A program made the translations under genes and the position numbers. This document shows, piece after piece, positions 9,156 through 17,698 of a DNA stretch of 64,000 nucleotides; position 1 is the first letter of the stretch; every line of letters starts with the position of its first letter. The notes beneath the pieces were generated by a model. The model had not been told where the DNA came from and did no database searches. It saw only the letters and a list, made by a program, of their open reading frames with translations. This DNA is from JAJTFW01 sp903922455. Lineage in GTDB: Bacteria > Bacteroidota > Bacteroidia > AKYH767-A > OLB10. Where the stretch lies: positions 13,346 through 77,345 of the forward strand of contig CALQEU020000015.1 of assembly GCA_943329665.2 (NCBI GenBank), written 5' to 3'.

Positions 9156-9173
9156 TCCCGATAACTATCGGGA
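9156..9173. repeat. Dispersed 18-base TCCCGATA palindrome, copy 1
   Basis: TCCCGATAACTATCGGGA has perfect 8-base arms. Related copies occur at 29206-29223 and 34800-34817. It lies in an 832-base gap between ldcA and metG (8969-9800), otherwise empty apart from gene remnants at 9.2-9.5 kb and a palindrome at 9.7 kb. Confidence 0.7.
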
Positions 9174-9216
9174 GGTAAATGGAGGGTCGCGAAGTTATAC
9201 TCCTATCAACAACACA

Positions 9217-9503
9217 TTATTTATCTTTATCTACTTGGATGGGATTACCGGTTCGATAATTAATTTTAAAATTATTTAAAAGCGGTATTGGATTTGAGAT
9301 CAGAGCCACTCCGATACCAACTCCGGTTTTGCACATTTATTTGAAAGTATTAAAGTAGATTCTTGCTAAATACCTGGTTTAAAATTTTCTGTAATGTAAA
9401 TTTGAATTTTCATCCTTTCTGCTTGAGAAATAGTTGCATTCAATAAAAATATAATCAGCAAATACTTAACACCGTTTTCAAAATAGTTGAATATAAGTCT
9501 CAT
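9217..9503 (-). pseudogene. Possible remnant of a small secreted or outer-membrane protein gene
   Basis: Two short same-strand pieces lie close together. From 9503 to 9366 a frame starts MRLIFNYFENGVKYLLIIF, reads like a signal peptide ending ATISQA, and stops after about 17 more residues. From 9336 to 9217 another frame reads MCKTGVGIGVALISNPIP and ends GNPIQVDKDK, in the style of the last strands of a membrane barrel. They are in different frames with stops between, so this looks like an internally deleted gene. Neither half is long enough for family assignment; both could be chance. Confidence 0.3.
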
Positions 9504-9701
9504 TTTTTTTCTGACTGATAAAAATCTGAGTGAAAGGTAATAACAAATTATCAAATCCGGACCTTTAACTTATCTATCTTGATTATTGATGAATTTTAAG
9601 CTTTTGATCAGTAAGAGAAGTAGCGTAGAAAATTAAATACATGAATATTTAAAATACATAGACTACTTAAATACCTCTCATTTTCAAACCCATTCATTTT
9701 C

Positions 9702-9719
9702 ATCGCGAAGCTTCGCGAT
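9702..9719. promoter_or_regulatory. 18-base perfect palindrome upstream of metG
   Basis: ATCGCGAAGCTTCGCGAT is a perfect palindrome about 50 bases upstream of the metG -7 element. A partial copy (ATCGCGAAGCCTCGC) occurs at about 9042-9056. It could be an operator or just another dispersed repeat; I favour the latter. Confidence 0.35.
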
Positions 9720-9767
9720 TTCCAACCTGCTACGCAAAACTGGGGATCAAACCATCTTCAAATTAAC

Positions 9768-9775
9768 TAACTTTG
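9768..9775 (+). promoter_or_regulatory. Bacteroidota -7 element for metG
   Basis: TAACTTTG matches TAnnTTTG and lies 25 bases upstream of the metG ATG, implying a leader of under 20 bases. No riboswitch or T-box-like leader fits in that space. Confidence 0.55.
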
Positions 9776-9800
9776 CATAGAATTAAGAAAATATTCCAAA

Positions 9801-11843
9801 ATGCGTTATCTCGTCACCGCCGCCTTGCCTTATGCCAATGGTCCTTTACACATCGGACATATTGCAGGTTGTTATTTGCCTTCCGATATTTTTGTTCGCT
9901 ATCAACGTTTGATGGGTCGGGATGTGAAATACATTTGTGGGTCCGATGAGCATGGCGTGCCCATCACCTTGCGTGCGCGCAAGGAAGGTATCACACCGCA
10001 GCAAGTAGTGGATACCTATCATGCGATGATGCGCGATAGCTTTAAAGAGTTCGGAATTTCATTCGATATCTACCATCGTACTTCTGATAAAATTCATCAC
10101 GAAACCGCTTCCGATTTTTTTACAACGCTTTACAATAAAGGTGTTTTTAAGGAAGAAGAATCGGAACAATATTTCGATGAAGAAGCCAATCTATTTTTAG
10201 CCGATCGATACATCACGGGCACTTGTCCGAATTGCTCGAATCCAAATGCGTATGGCGATCAATGTGAGAAATGCGGGAAAACATTAAGTCCGCGCGAACT
10301 CATCAACCCACACTCACAGCTCAGTGGAAAAGCACCCGTATTACGCAAAACGAAACACTGGTATTTACCGTTGGATACTATGCAACAGGAATGGTTGCAG
10401 GAATGGCTGTTGAGCAAAGAAGATACCTGGAAGAAAAATGTTTTTGGGCAGTGTAAGAGTTGGCTCGATCAGGGATTGCAACCGCGTGCTGTGACGCGCG
10501 ACCTCGACTGGGGTGTGCCCGTTCCCCTACCCGGAAATGAAGGGAAGGTTTTGTATGTGTGGTTTGATGCACCCATCGGTTATATCTCGGCCACCAAAGC
10601 ATTAACTGCACAATGGGAAGATTATTGGAAGAAAGAGGATAGTAAGTTGATTCACTTTATAGGAAAAGATAATATCGTTTTTCATTGTATTATTTTCCCG
10701 GCAATGTTAAAGGCGCATGGCGATTATGTATTGCCTGAAAATGTTCCGGCCAACGAATTTTTAAATTTAGAGGGCGATAAAATTTCTACCTCCCGCAATT
10801 GGGCCGTATGGTTGCACGAATACCTATTAGATTTTCCGAATAAGCAAGATGTCTTGCGTTATGCACTTTGTGCTACAGCTCCCGAAACAAAGGACAATGA
10901 CTTTACATGGAAAGATTTTCAAGATCGTAACAACAATGAGTTGGTAGCCGTGTTCGGAAATTTCGTGAATAGAACATTGGTGTTGACCGCTAAATATTTT
11001 GAAAATAACGTTCCTGCGAGAGGGAAATTAGATGATGCAGAAAAAACATGTTTAGATGCATTGACCTCTGCGCCCAAGTTGGTGCAAGAAAGTATTGAAC
11101 GTTATCGTTTCCGCGAAGCCTTGTCGCATGTGATGGATTTAGCAAGAGCAGGAAATAAATACTTAGCTGATACGGAACCCTGGAAATTATATAAAACAGA
11201 TCCAGAAAAAGTAGCGACCATTTTAAATTTAGCATTGGAAATTACCGCAACTCTTTCTTATTTGTGCGAACCATTCCTTCCCTTTACCTCGCAAAAATTG
11301 CAAGCCATGTTAAATATCCAACCGAAAAGTTGGACCGATGCTTTCGGTAACGAAGCATTAGTAGCAGGTCATGCATTGGGCGAAGCGTCCTTGTTGTTTG
11401 ATAAAATTGAAGACGAAGAAATCAGTAAACAAATTCAAAAATTGGAAGCCATCAAAATAAATAATACACCCGTAGAAGAAATTTCTACCGGAGAAAAATC
11501 ATTAACTCCTTTTAAGGATGTTACTACTTACGACGATTTTAGTAAGATGGATTTACGTGTAGCGACCATTGTTGCAGCGGAGAAAGTAGAGAAAGCCGAT
11601 AAGCTTTTAAAACTTACATTGGATACCGGAATCGATACTCGTACTGTAGTGAGTGGAATAGCGCTTCATTTTAATGCCGATGAAATTGTCGGCAAACAAG
11701 TCACCTTACTTGCCAATTTAGCTCCACGAAAAATTCGTGGTATTGAGTCGAATGGAATGATTTTAATGGCCGAAGATGGAGATGGGAAATTGGTGTTTGT
11801 ACAACCGGCTAGAGCAACGAAGAACGGAAGTACGATTGCGTAA
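9801..11843 (+). CDS. metG: Methionyl-tRNA synthetase with C-terminal tRNA-binding domain
   Basis: A 680-residue class Ia synthetase that charges tRNA-Met with methionine in the cytoplasm. The HIGH signature is at 17-20 (PLHIGHIAG). The inserted connective domain keeps a four-Cys zinc knuckle (CPNCSNPNAYGDQCEKCG, about residues 142-160). The KMSKS loop reads KISTS near residue 330, a known variant. The anticodon-binding helical domain follows, and residues from about 570 form the Trbp111/EMAPII-like domain (MDLRVATIVAAEKVEKADKL) that promotes dimerisation and tRNA binding. Length is that of E. coli-type MetG. It is isolated, with its own promoter, and faces the esterase gene downstream. Confidence 0.97.
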   Translation: MRYLVTAALPYANGPLHIGHIAGCYLPSDIFVRYQRLMGRDVKYICGSDEHGVPITLRARKEGITPQQVVDTYHAMMRDSFKEFGISFDIYHRTSDKIHHETASDFFTTLYNKGVFKEEESEQYFDEEANLFLADRYITGTCPNCSNPNAYGDQCEKCGKTLSPRELINPHSQLSGKAPVLRKTKHWYLPLDTMQQEWLQEWLLSKEDTWKKNVFGQCKSWLDQGLQPRAVTRDLDWGVPVPLPGNEGKVLYVWFDAPIGYISATKALTAQWEDYWKKEDSKLIHFIGKDNIVFHCIIFPAMLKAHGDYVLPENVPANEFLNLEGDKISTSRNWAVWLHEYLLDFPNKQDVLRYALCATAPETKDNDFTWKDFQDRNNNELVAVFGNFVNRTLVLTAKYFENNVPARGKLDDAEKTCLDALTSAPKLVQESIERYRFREALSHVMDLARAGNKYLADTEPWKLYKTDPEKVATILNLALEITATLSYLCEPFLPFTSQKLQAMLNIQPKSWTDAFGNEALVAGHALGEASLLFDKIEDEEISKQIQKLEAIKINNTPVEEISTGEKSLTPFKDVTTYDDFSKMDLRVATIVAAEKVEKADKLLKLTLDTGIDTRTVVSGIALHFNADEIVGKQVTLLANLAPRKIRGIESNGMILMAEDGDGKLVFVQPARATKNGSTIA

Positions 11844-12094
11844 TAATAATTTTGAATAAAACCTCCTTTTACCACAGAACACAAAGATTTTCACCGGGAT
11901 CGCAAATAAAATGCGTATAAATATTATTTCTCATCAAGATTAAATCCGCGAGTATCGTATTTATCCGTGTCATCCGTGTTAAAAACTGATGATCTACTAA
12001 TTATCCGCAAATTAGTGGTAAAAAAAATTAGATCTTTGTAAAGGAAATAAATAGTGATCTTAAAGTGTTGTTTTTTTGATATGATTTTTAACTT

Positions 12095-12308
12095 CTTAGC
12101 GCCCCCGCGCCTTTTTAACCTGAGCTTGCCGAGGGTTGCGAGAAAATTTATCGACAAGAAAATCGCACGAGAATCTTAGCGCCTCTGCGCCTTTTTAACC
12201 TGAGCTTGCCGAGGGTTGCGAGAAAATTTATCGACAAGAAAATCGCACGAGAATCTTAGCGCCTCTGCGCCTTTTTAACCTGAGCTTGCCGAGGGTTGCG
12301 AGAAAATT
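12095..12308. repeat. 80-base tandem repeat, CCTGAGCTTGCCGAGGG family, locus 1
   Basis: CTTAGCGCC... units begin at 12095, 12175 and 12255, exactly 80 bases apart; the second and third are almost identical and the third is cut short. Each holds GCGCCTTTTTAACCTGAGC followed by TTGCCGAGGGTTGCGAGAAA. The same core recurs at 24.0, 57.9 and 60.1 kb. It fills most of the 509-base gap after metG, which holds no gene. Confidence 0.9.
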
Positions 12309-12352
12309 AAGCATTGCGTAGCCAACTCGAGAAAAATTAGCGAAGAGAAAAT

Positions 12353-13090
12353 TTATTTTCGAAGCAATTCCGACTTCATCCAAGCATTCAAATCATTTAA
12401 AACTTCATGGGCGATTTGATGCTGCATTGCGTATTCTTTTCCGCTAATTTGAAAACCATGTTGTGTTAACGTATCTATAATTCTTCTTCCTTCACTAATT
12501 GGAATCACTGCATCCATGGTTCCGTGACTTACAAAAATATGAGTTCGTTGTTTTAGTGCGGCTGAACTTTGTTGCGTATTGATCTCATCCGGGAACCTTC
12601 CACTTAAACAAACAAGGCCTTTGAAACGGCGTGGTGGTGTTAATCCTACACGAAGTGATGTGATCGCTCCTTGACTAAATCCAAGTAGAAATATATTATT
12701 TGTATCAACATGGTACTTCTTAATTATTTGTTCTATCAACAAATTTAATTTTTTCTTGCTTTGATTCGCTTGCTCCAAATTCTCTTTGAACATTCCATTA
12801 CCAAACTGCAAATCGTACCACATATATCCACCTCCTTCTCTTTCGAAGGGTGCTCTAACCGATACCACCAGTACGTTTTGAGGAAGCGATTTCGACAAAC
12901 TCAATAAATCCATTTCATTGCTGCCAAATCCATGTAATAAAAATAATACAGGAGGATGGGCGGACAACGGAAGAGATGGTTCTACCACCTTATAGTGTAA
13001 AGTTTCCTGCGACTGGCAACTGCTTCCATGCAGCAAGACCAAGAGAAATAGAAAGGTAGTTACAAAATGAAGAAATCGTTTTCTTTGCAT
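12353..13090 (-). CDS. Lipoprotein alpha/beta hydrolase (phospholipase/carboxylesterase family)
   Basis: A 245-residue serine hydrolase of the phospholipase/carboxylesterase (YpfH/EstB-like) family. The chosen start MQRKRFLHFVTTFLFLLVLL gives a signal peptide ending in a relaxed lipobox at Cys25 (HGSSC), so it is probably anchored in a cell-envelope membrane. The triad is complete: Ser139 in GFSQG, Asp193 in GTMDAVIP, His228 in QIAHEV; HGFGSNEMDL (53-62) supplies the oxyanion loop. Family members hydrolyse short-chain esters or acyl groups; the substrate is unknown. The open frame extends 32 codons upstream, but that would bury the signal peptide. It diverges from the endonuclease gene, with about 118 bases between starts. 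Confidence 0.85.
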   Translation of the reverse strand: MQRKRFLHFVTTFLFLLVLLHGSSCQSQETLHYKVVEPSLPLSAHPPVLFLLHGFGSNEMDLLSLSKSLPQNVLVVSVRAPFEREGGGYMWYDLQFGNGMFKENLEQANQSKKKLNLLIEQIIKKYHVDTNNIFLLGFSQGAITSLRVGLTPPRRFKGLVCLSGRFPDEINTQQSSAALKQRTHIFVSHGTMDAVIPISEGRRIIDTLTQHGFQISGKEYAMQHQIAHEVLNDLNAWMKSELLRK

Positions 13091-13208
13091 ATTGGAGGCT
13101 GCTTTTTTCGATAGAACGGTAAAAATACGGAAAATGAGTAGGGAAAAGAGGATTGCATCAGCCCATAATGATACAAAAAACATCAATTTTACTTAACTTC
13201 GTCGTCTC

Positions 13209-14864
13209 ATGAAAAACCGAGCAGCACTATCCATTCTCTTTTATTTTATAATGACAAATTTTATTGTCGCCCAAAATCTCAGCGTGAGTCCGGCTCAACT
13301 GAACTTTGGGATCAAGAACGAGTTGACTCCCGATAGTCAGCAAGTCACCATCTCCAATGCTTCAGGCTACGACATAACGGTGACGGGTTACCGCTTTTAC
13401 GCGAAGTATGGAAGCAATCCTTTTAGTACCAGTGCTGGCAACATCACAATTCCAGATGGAGGAAGTCAAGCGATATGGATTAAATTTAAAGTTCGACATA
13501 ATGTTTATCACAACAGTGAATTGTTTATTTTAAACGATGGGAACAAAGGTGCCTTGCGTGTTGATTTGTTAGGTCAAGGACGGTATAGCAAGACTTATTA
13601 CAATAATACCGAAAATTTAATTGAGCAAGTTTTAAAAGATACATTGCAAGGAGTAATTGGAAGAAATTACAATAATTTAGGATATAATACGGGGCGCGAC
13701 TACATGTTTATGCTCATCGACAATCAAAAATTTAATGGTCAGGGTGCCACGCAAAATACGATTGAATGTATTTATACAGGTCGCCAAGCAATAGGATATA
13801 TTGATCGTACTGACTGTCAAAATTTAGCAACGTATAGTTTTAACACCGAGCATATTTTTCCTCAAGGATTTTTTAGTTCCTTAGAGCCTATGCGTGCCGA
13901 TTTATTTCATCTTTTCCCAACGGATGATGATGCGAACAATAAGAGAGGAAGTCTTCCTTTTGGTGTAGTGACTAATCCAACTTGGCAAAACGGAGGAAGC
14001 AAAGTAAACACAACTACGTTTGAACCTCGTGATGCACACAAAGGAAAAACGGCTCGAGCGATGTTCTATTTTGTTTTGCGCTATCAGAATTACAACAATT
14101 TTTTAACCAATCAAGAAGGAATATTACGTCAATGGCATGAGCAGTTTGGAGTAGATGCCCTTGAAATAAAAAGAGGAAATGATATTGCATCTCTACAAGA
14201 TAACCGCAATCCGTTTATTGATTATCCTCAATTCATAGAGCGCATTACTTCGATTAGTTCCACTTCTGTTGGCAACACCAATACCTCTACCGACACGCCA
14301 GAAGATACCATTAACTTTGGATTAATCAATGCTACATTAGCAAATCAATATACTTTTTGGTTGGCTAATGATGGTTTTGCTCCCTTTACCGCTTCTGGAT
14401 TCAATTTAAATCCGTTGGCAGTATTAAGTTTTATAAATGGTACGGGGGTGAATGTTACGGTTCAACCGGGAGAAGCTACTCCGATTAAAATTGAGCTTGC
14501 TAATGCGGCTCCCAATCCTAATTTCACGGGCACCTTAAACTTTAATGTGCAGGGTACAGGATTGTTGGCCAACGTTAGTATTCCCATTATTGCTAATTTA
14601 AGCATGACAGGAATAGGTGACATCACTAGCGGGAATGCCTATACGATTTATCCCAATCCGGCTCACGATTTTTTATGTGTAGATGGATTAACATCTGATA
14701 TGGAAAATATAAAAGTGATTGATGTATTGGGAAGAGTTCGTTCCGTTTCAAGTACATCTCCTAATCATTGCATTTCTATTTCTGATTTACAAGAAGATGG
14801 ATTTTATATTTTGCAATGGGAAACGCAAGGAGTTATTTATAGAAAATCGTGGATAAAGAATTAA
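13209..14864 (+). CDS. Secreted endonuclease I family nuclease with T9SS sorting domain
   Basis: A 551-residue exported nuclease. Residues 1-21 are a signal peptide (cleavage near IVAQ). Residues about 24-125 form an Ig-like domain of the choice-of-anchor/ASH type. The central region, about 130-345, is the endonuclease I (EndA/NucM) domain: NTEHIFPQ with catalytic His215, the DLFHLFPTDDDANNKRG segment containing metal ligands, and RAMFYFVLRY. A second beta domain follows, and the C-terminus is a T9SS type A sorting domain (IYPNPAHDFL, VIDVLGRVR). These enzymes cut DNA and RNA non-specifically, so nutrient or extracellular DNA degradation is likely. A 32-base palindrome just after the stop may terminate it. 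Confidence 0.9.
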   Translation: MKNRAALSILFYFIMTNFIVAQNLSVSPAQLNFGIKNELTPDSQQVTISNASGYDITVTGYRFYAKYGSNPFSTSAGNITIPDGGSQAIWIKFKVRHNVYHNSELFILNDGNKGALRVDLLGQGRYSKTYYNNTENLIEQVLKDTLQGVIGRNYNNLGYNTGRDYMFMLIDNQKFNGQGATQNTIECIYTGRQAIGYIDRTDCQNLATYSFNTEHIFPQGFFSSLEPMRADLFHLFPTDDDANNKRGSLPFGVVTNPTWQNGGSKVNTTTFEPRDAHKGKTARAMFYFVLRYQNYNNFLTNQEGILRQWHEQFGVDALEIKRGNDIASLQDNRNPFIDYPQFIERITSISSTSVGNTNTSTDTPEDTINFGLINATLANQYTFWLANDGFAPFTASGFNLNPLAVLSFINGTGVNVTVQPGEATPIKIELANAAPNPNFTGTLNFNVQGTGLLANVSIPIIANLSMTGIGDITSGNAYTIYPNPAHDFLCVDGLTSDMENIKVIDVLGRVRSVSSTSPNHCISISDLQEDGFYILQWETQGVIYRKSWIKN

Positions 14865-14875
14865 GCAACATACTG

Positions 14876-14907
14876 CCACAACTTGGGGTTTAAACCCCAA
14901 GTTGTGG
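14876..14907. terminator. Perfect 32-base palindrome between convergent genes
   Basis: Arms of 16 bases (CCACAACTTGGGGTTT and its complement) meet with no loop, 11 bases after the nuclease stop and 12 bases before the rhodanese-thioredoxin stop. Position suits a bidirectional terminator, but there is no U-tract on either side, so it may instead be a mobile palindromic repeat. Confidence 0.55.
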
Positions 14908-14919
14908 TGTATGTAGATT

Positions 14920-15642
14920 CTATTTCAATTGCGACAAGATGGTAGCTTCGTCTGTGAAGCCCATATTTTTCCAAATCAATTTTCCATCCTTATATAATTC
15001 TAAATACGGAATTCCTTGGATCTGTTTTGCTTTCATTAAGGCTGGATTCTCATCTGAATCCAATTTTATCAATGTTAATCGACCGCCTTCTTTTTCAACG
15101 ATGTTTGCCAAAATAGGAGCCAGCTTCTTACAAGGTCCGCACCACACTGCATGAAAGTCAACAAGCACTAATGGTTTTTCAGCAACCAATTTTAAATACG
15201 ACTCTTCACTAAGACCTTTTGCTTGCGGAACATCACTTTTCCGTACCATCGGTTTCTCAGCATTGGACCATGCCAACATGCCGCCGCCGAAATTGTACAC
15301 CTCACCAAAACCCATTTCTTTCATTTGATTTGCGGCATCACTACTTCGGCTTCCCGCTTTGCAATACACCAAAACAGGTTTTGCCTTATCCAGTTTTGCA
15401 AGTCCATCTTTAAATCCAGCATCATAAATATTCAAATTCACAGCACCTTTCACATGACCTGCAGCAAACTCCTCTGGCGTGCGCACATCTAAAATAATCG
15501 CATTATTTTTTTCGACCAACAATTTTTCGAATTGCTCAATAGACACTTTTTCATTTACGCTTTTACCGTTGTTGACTGATTGCTGACAAGCGGCTACCAA
15601 AAAAGAAAGTACCAACGTGACGCTTAATATTATTTTTTTCAT
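14920..15642 (-). CDS. Rhodanese-thioredoxin fusion lipoprotein
   Basis: A 240-residue envelope protein with two redox domains. The start MKKIILSVTLVLSFLVAAC gives a clean lipoprotein signal with Cys19; the longer frame adds 30 unlikely residues. Residues 33-130 are a rhodanese domain with the active loop CKAGSRS at 94-100 (Cys94 nucleophile). Residues 145-240 are a thioredoxin domain with WCGPC at 167-171 and the cis-Pro in IPYLELY. It could move sulfane sulfur or reduce disulfides in the periplasm. It lies 86 bases downstream of the arsenic-operon aquaporin on the same strand, so co-transcription is possible, but its export makes it an unlikely partner for cytoplasmic ArsC. Confidence 0.88.
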   Translation of the reverse strand: MKKIILSVTLVLSFLVAACQQSVNNGKSVNEKVSIEQFEKLLVEKNNAIILDVRTPEEFAAGHVKGAVNLNIYDAGFKDGLAKLDKAKPVLVYCKAGSRSSDAANQMKEMGFGEVYNFGGGMLAWSNAEKPMVRKSDVPQAKGLSEESYLKLVAEKPLVLVDFHAVWCGPCKKLAPILANIVEKEGGRLTLIKLDSDENPALMKAKQIQGIPYLELYKDGKLIWKNMGFTDEATILSQLK

Positions 15643-15728
15643 AGAAGATATCATCTCACAAAAATACGGAATTAAAATTAAATGGATTATATATTTAATG
15701 TTAGCAACAATAGACTTCAACCCTTTAC

Positions 15729-16364
15729 TCATCTAACCTTACTCTCTATCCAAACTGCCAATGAACTACCTATAATGGGAGCCGAAATATATATCCACAA
15801 AAACTGCAACTCTCCAGATATAATGGCAGGACCTAATGAGCGTGCTGGATTCATCGAAGCTCCTGAGATGGGTCCAGCGAAGAGTGCTTCCAATAAAACC
15901 ACCGCACCAATCGCCATTCCAGCCATGATGCCTTGTTCTCTGCTGCCCTGTGAAACACGGAGGATGACGAACATCAAGAAAAAAGTTAATAGTATTTCCA
16001 AAAGAAAAGATTGCATCACACTTCCTGCTGGAAATGTTCCGCCCAACTGTTCATTCAATCGAAATAACAAATGCAAAGTAAAGCTCGCTAAAATTGCTCC
16101 AACACTTTGACTCAAGACATAAGGAATAATTTGTTTCACCGGAAAAACTTTTCGCAATGCAAAAGCAATGGTTACAGCCGGATTAATGTGCGCTCCGGAA
16201 ACATCTCCCAGTGCATAAATCAGTGCGGCGACGATGAGTCCGGAGGTTGCGGCAATGCCAGGATGCGTAATCACACCATTCATCTCTTGATTGATGATGA
16301 TGGCACCGGTGCCGCAAAACACCAACATGTACGTACCAATAGCTTCTGCGTAATATTTTTTCAT
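15729..16364 (-). CDS. Aquaporin/MIP family channel of the ars operon
   Basis: A 211-residue major intrinsic protein with six predicted membrane helices and both pore-lining motifs intact: INPAV at 60-64 and MNPARS at 171-176. It overlaps the arsC stop by four bases (ATGA), so the two are translationally coupled. In Sinorhizobium meliloti a MIP channel (AqpS) in an ars operon lets arsenite, made by ArsC, leave the cell down its gradient in place of an ArsB/Acr3 pump. No arsB or acr3 is present here, so I infer the same role. By sequence it looks closer to the aquaporin than the glyceroporin subgroup (NPARS ending), so water or ammonia transport remains possible. Confidence 0.85.
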   Translation of the reverse strand: MKKYYAEAIGTYMLVFCGTGAIIINQEMNGVITHPGIAATSGLIVAALIYALGDVSGAHINPAVTIAFALRKVFPVKQIIPYVLSQSVGAILASFTLHLLFRLNEQLGGTFPAGSVMQSFLLEILLTFFLMFVILRVSQGSREQGIMAGMAIGAVVLLEALFAGPISGASMNPARSLGPAIISGELQFLWIYISAPIIGSSLAVWIESKVR

Positions 16365-16783
16365 GAAATTTCCTTTACTAATTTTTCACAATACACTTGT
16401 ATGAGATCACGTGTATGTGCAAATTGTTTCATGATCTCTTCTTCCGTTCCGATAGCTTTTGCAGGATCGGGAAAGTTGTAATGAAATTTTTTTGCACGTG
16501 ATGGAAAAACGGGACACTTCTCGTTTGCGTTATCGCATACCGTTAGTAGTACATCGAAAGGGATATAGGCATATTCATCTACATGATTAGAAGTGTGAGA
16601 AGTGATGTCGATACATTTTTCTTCCATCGATAAAATGGCTCTGGCATTCACGCCGTGCGTTTCAATGCCGGCACTATATACATTTGCTTTATCTCCTAAC
16701 AGTTTTCGCAAGAAGCCTTCGGCCATTTGACTTCGACAACTGTTTCCGGTGCAGAGCACCAACACATTTAATTTTGATTCCAT
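16361..16783 (-). CDS. arsC: Arsenate reductase, thioredoxin-coupled low-molecular-weight phosphatase type
   Basis: A 140-residue cytoplasmic enzyme that reduces arsenate to arsenite. The P-loop CTGNSCRS at 11-18 supplies nucleophile Cys11, and Cys83 and Cys90 (VCDNANEKCP) are the second and third redox cysteines, matching Cys10/82/89 of the staphylococcal pI258 enzyme. This distinguishes it from the glutaredoxin-type ArsC and from plain tyrosine phosphatases. It follows arsM after 21 bases and overlaps the aquaporin by four bases. Regeneration should rely on thioredoxin and thioredoxin reductase. The open frame starts MESKLNVLVLCTGNS, a normal start for the family. Confidence 0.93.
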   Translation of the reverse strand: MESKLNVLVLCTGNSCRSQMAEGFLRKLLGDKANVYSAGIETHGVNARAILSMEEKCIDITSHTSNHVDEYAYIPFDVLLTVCDNANEKCPVFPSRAKKFHYNFPDPAKAIGTEEEIMKQFAHTRDLIQVYCEKLVKEIS

Positions 16784-16804
16784 TAACGCTTCTAAAATAA
16801 ATAA

Positions 16805-17647
16805 TTAGTTACAACAATCGGTACCGCAACATGACTTTGTTTTTTCTCCGTACAAAGTGATACTATAAATTCCTGTTCCACTTTTTTTGTACGCTTCAAT
16901 TTCATCTTTAGTAAAATAATTTTCCAAGATATTATCGGGAATAACAATTACTTTTTCCTTTTGTACAGTGAGGTTTTCAAATCCAGCTTTCTTTGCATAG
17001 CCGATGTATTCCTCTTTCTGAATAGCTCCAGAAACACAACCGGCATACATCTCCGCAGTAGATTTCCATTTCTCGGGCAATTCACCGACTAATACAATAT
17101 CCGAAACACTAAAATGTCCGTTTGGCTTAAGCACTCTGAACATTTCAACAAAAACTTTTTCTTTATCGGGAACTAAATTCAACACACAATTACTGACAAT
17201 CACATTTGCCATTTCACTGGTGAGCGGAAGTGCTTCAATATCTCCTTGACGAAATTCAACGTTATTAAATCCAAGTTTGTCGGTGTTTGCTCTTGCCTTT
17301 TGAATCATGGCTTCAGTAAAATCAACTCCAATCACTCGTCCATCCGGACCACATTCGTGACGTGCAACAAATGCATCGTTGCCGGCTCCACTTCCTAAAT
17401 CAATTACGGTATCACCCTTCTTGATTTTTGCAAACTGAGTAGGTAATCCACAACCTAAAGAAAGATCAGCGTCGGGTTGATATCCTTTCAACATAGCATA
17501 ATCATCCGTCATAATGTTATACACTTCATCTCCGCAACAAGAAGCCGTGGCGCCGCAACAAGATGCAGCATTATCGGTACTATCGGCTACAGCAATTTCA
17601 GCGTATTTTTGCTTTACCATTTCTTTGATTTCTTGATTCGTTTTCAT
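16805..17647 (-). CDS. arsM: Arsenite S-adenosylmethionine methyltransferase
   Basis: A 280-residue cytoplasmic class I methyltransferase that methylates As(III) to mono-, di- and trimethyl species, some volatile. The SAM site is VIDLGSGAGNDAF (81-93) with GVDF (107-110). All three cysteines needed for As(III) binding and catalysis are present: Cys66 in SLGCGLP, Cys154 in SNCVLNL and Cys204 in AGCVSGA. Additional Cys pairs at 30-31, 37-38, 273-274 and 278-279 give Cys-rich ends that may bind arsenic, as in many ArsM proteins. It is the second gene of the operon, preceded by its own operator copy at 17665-17680. Confidence 0.95.
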   Translation of the reverse strand: MKTNQEIKEMVKQKYAEIAVADSTDNAASCCGATASCCGDEVYNIMTDDYAMLKGYQPDADLSLGCGLPTQFAKIKKGDTVIDLGSGAGNDAFVARHECGPDGRVIGVDFTEAMIQKARANTDKLGFNNVEFRQGDIEALPLTSEMANVIVSNCVLNLVPDKEKVFVEMFRVLKPNGHFSVSDIVLVGELPEKWKSTAEMYAGCVSGAIQKEEYIGYAKKAGFENLTVQKEKVIVIPDNILENYFTKDEIEAYKKSGTGIYSITLYGEKTKSCCGTDCCN

Positions 17648-17664
17648 TTTGTCTATGTTTTTAA

Positions 17665-17680
17665 ATCGTTATATTACGAT
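17665..17680. promoter_or_regulatory. ArsR operator copy upstream of arsM
   Basis: ATCGTTATATTACGAT differs at one base from the perfect palindrome ATCGTAATATTACGAT upstream of arsR. It ends 17 bases before the arsM ATG, within the arsR-arsM gap, so arsM may have its own arsenic-controlled promoter. Confidence 0.65.
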
Positions 17681-17698
17681 GGATAAATTCAAATTTTT

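Noticed and set aside
9500..9800. Possible riboswitch or T-box upstream of metG
   Set aside because: The -7 element at 9768-9775 leaves a leader of under 20 bases, too short for such a structure.
12095..12308. Possible CRISPR array in the 80-base repeat
   Set aside because: The entire 80-base unit is repeated, so there are no unique spacers.
14920..15642. Rhodanese-thioredoxin protein as the reductant for ArsC
   Set aside because: It has a lipoprotein signal and should act in the envelope, while ArsC is cytoplasmic.
2592..16500. Further CACGTG hexamers (for example near 7105, 8724, 16409 and 16490) as parS sites
   Set aside because: They lack the flanking GTT and AAC arms and lie inside genes; the hexamer alone occurs by chance.
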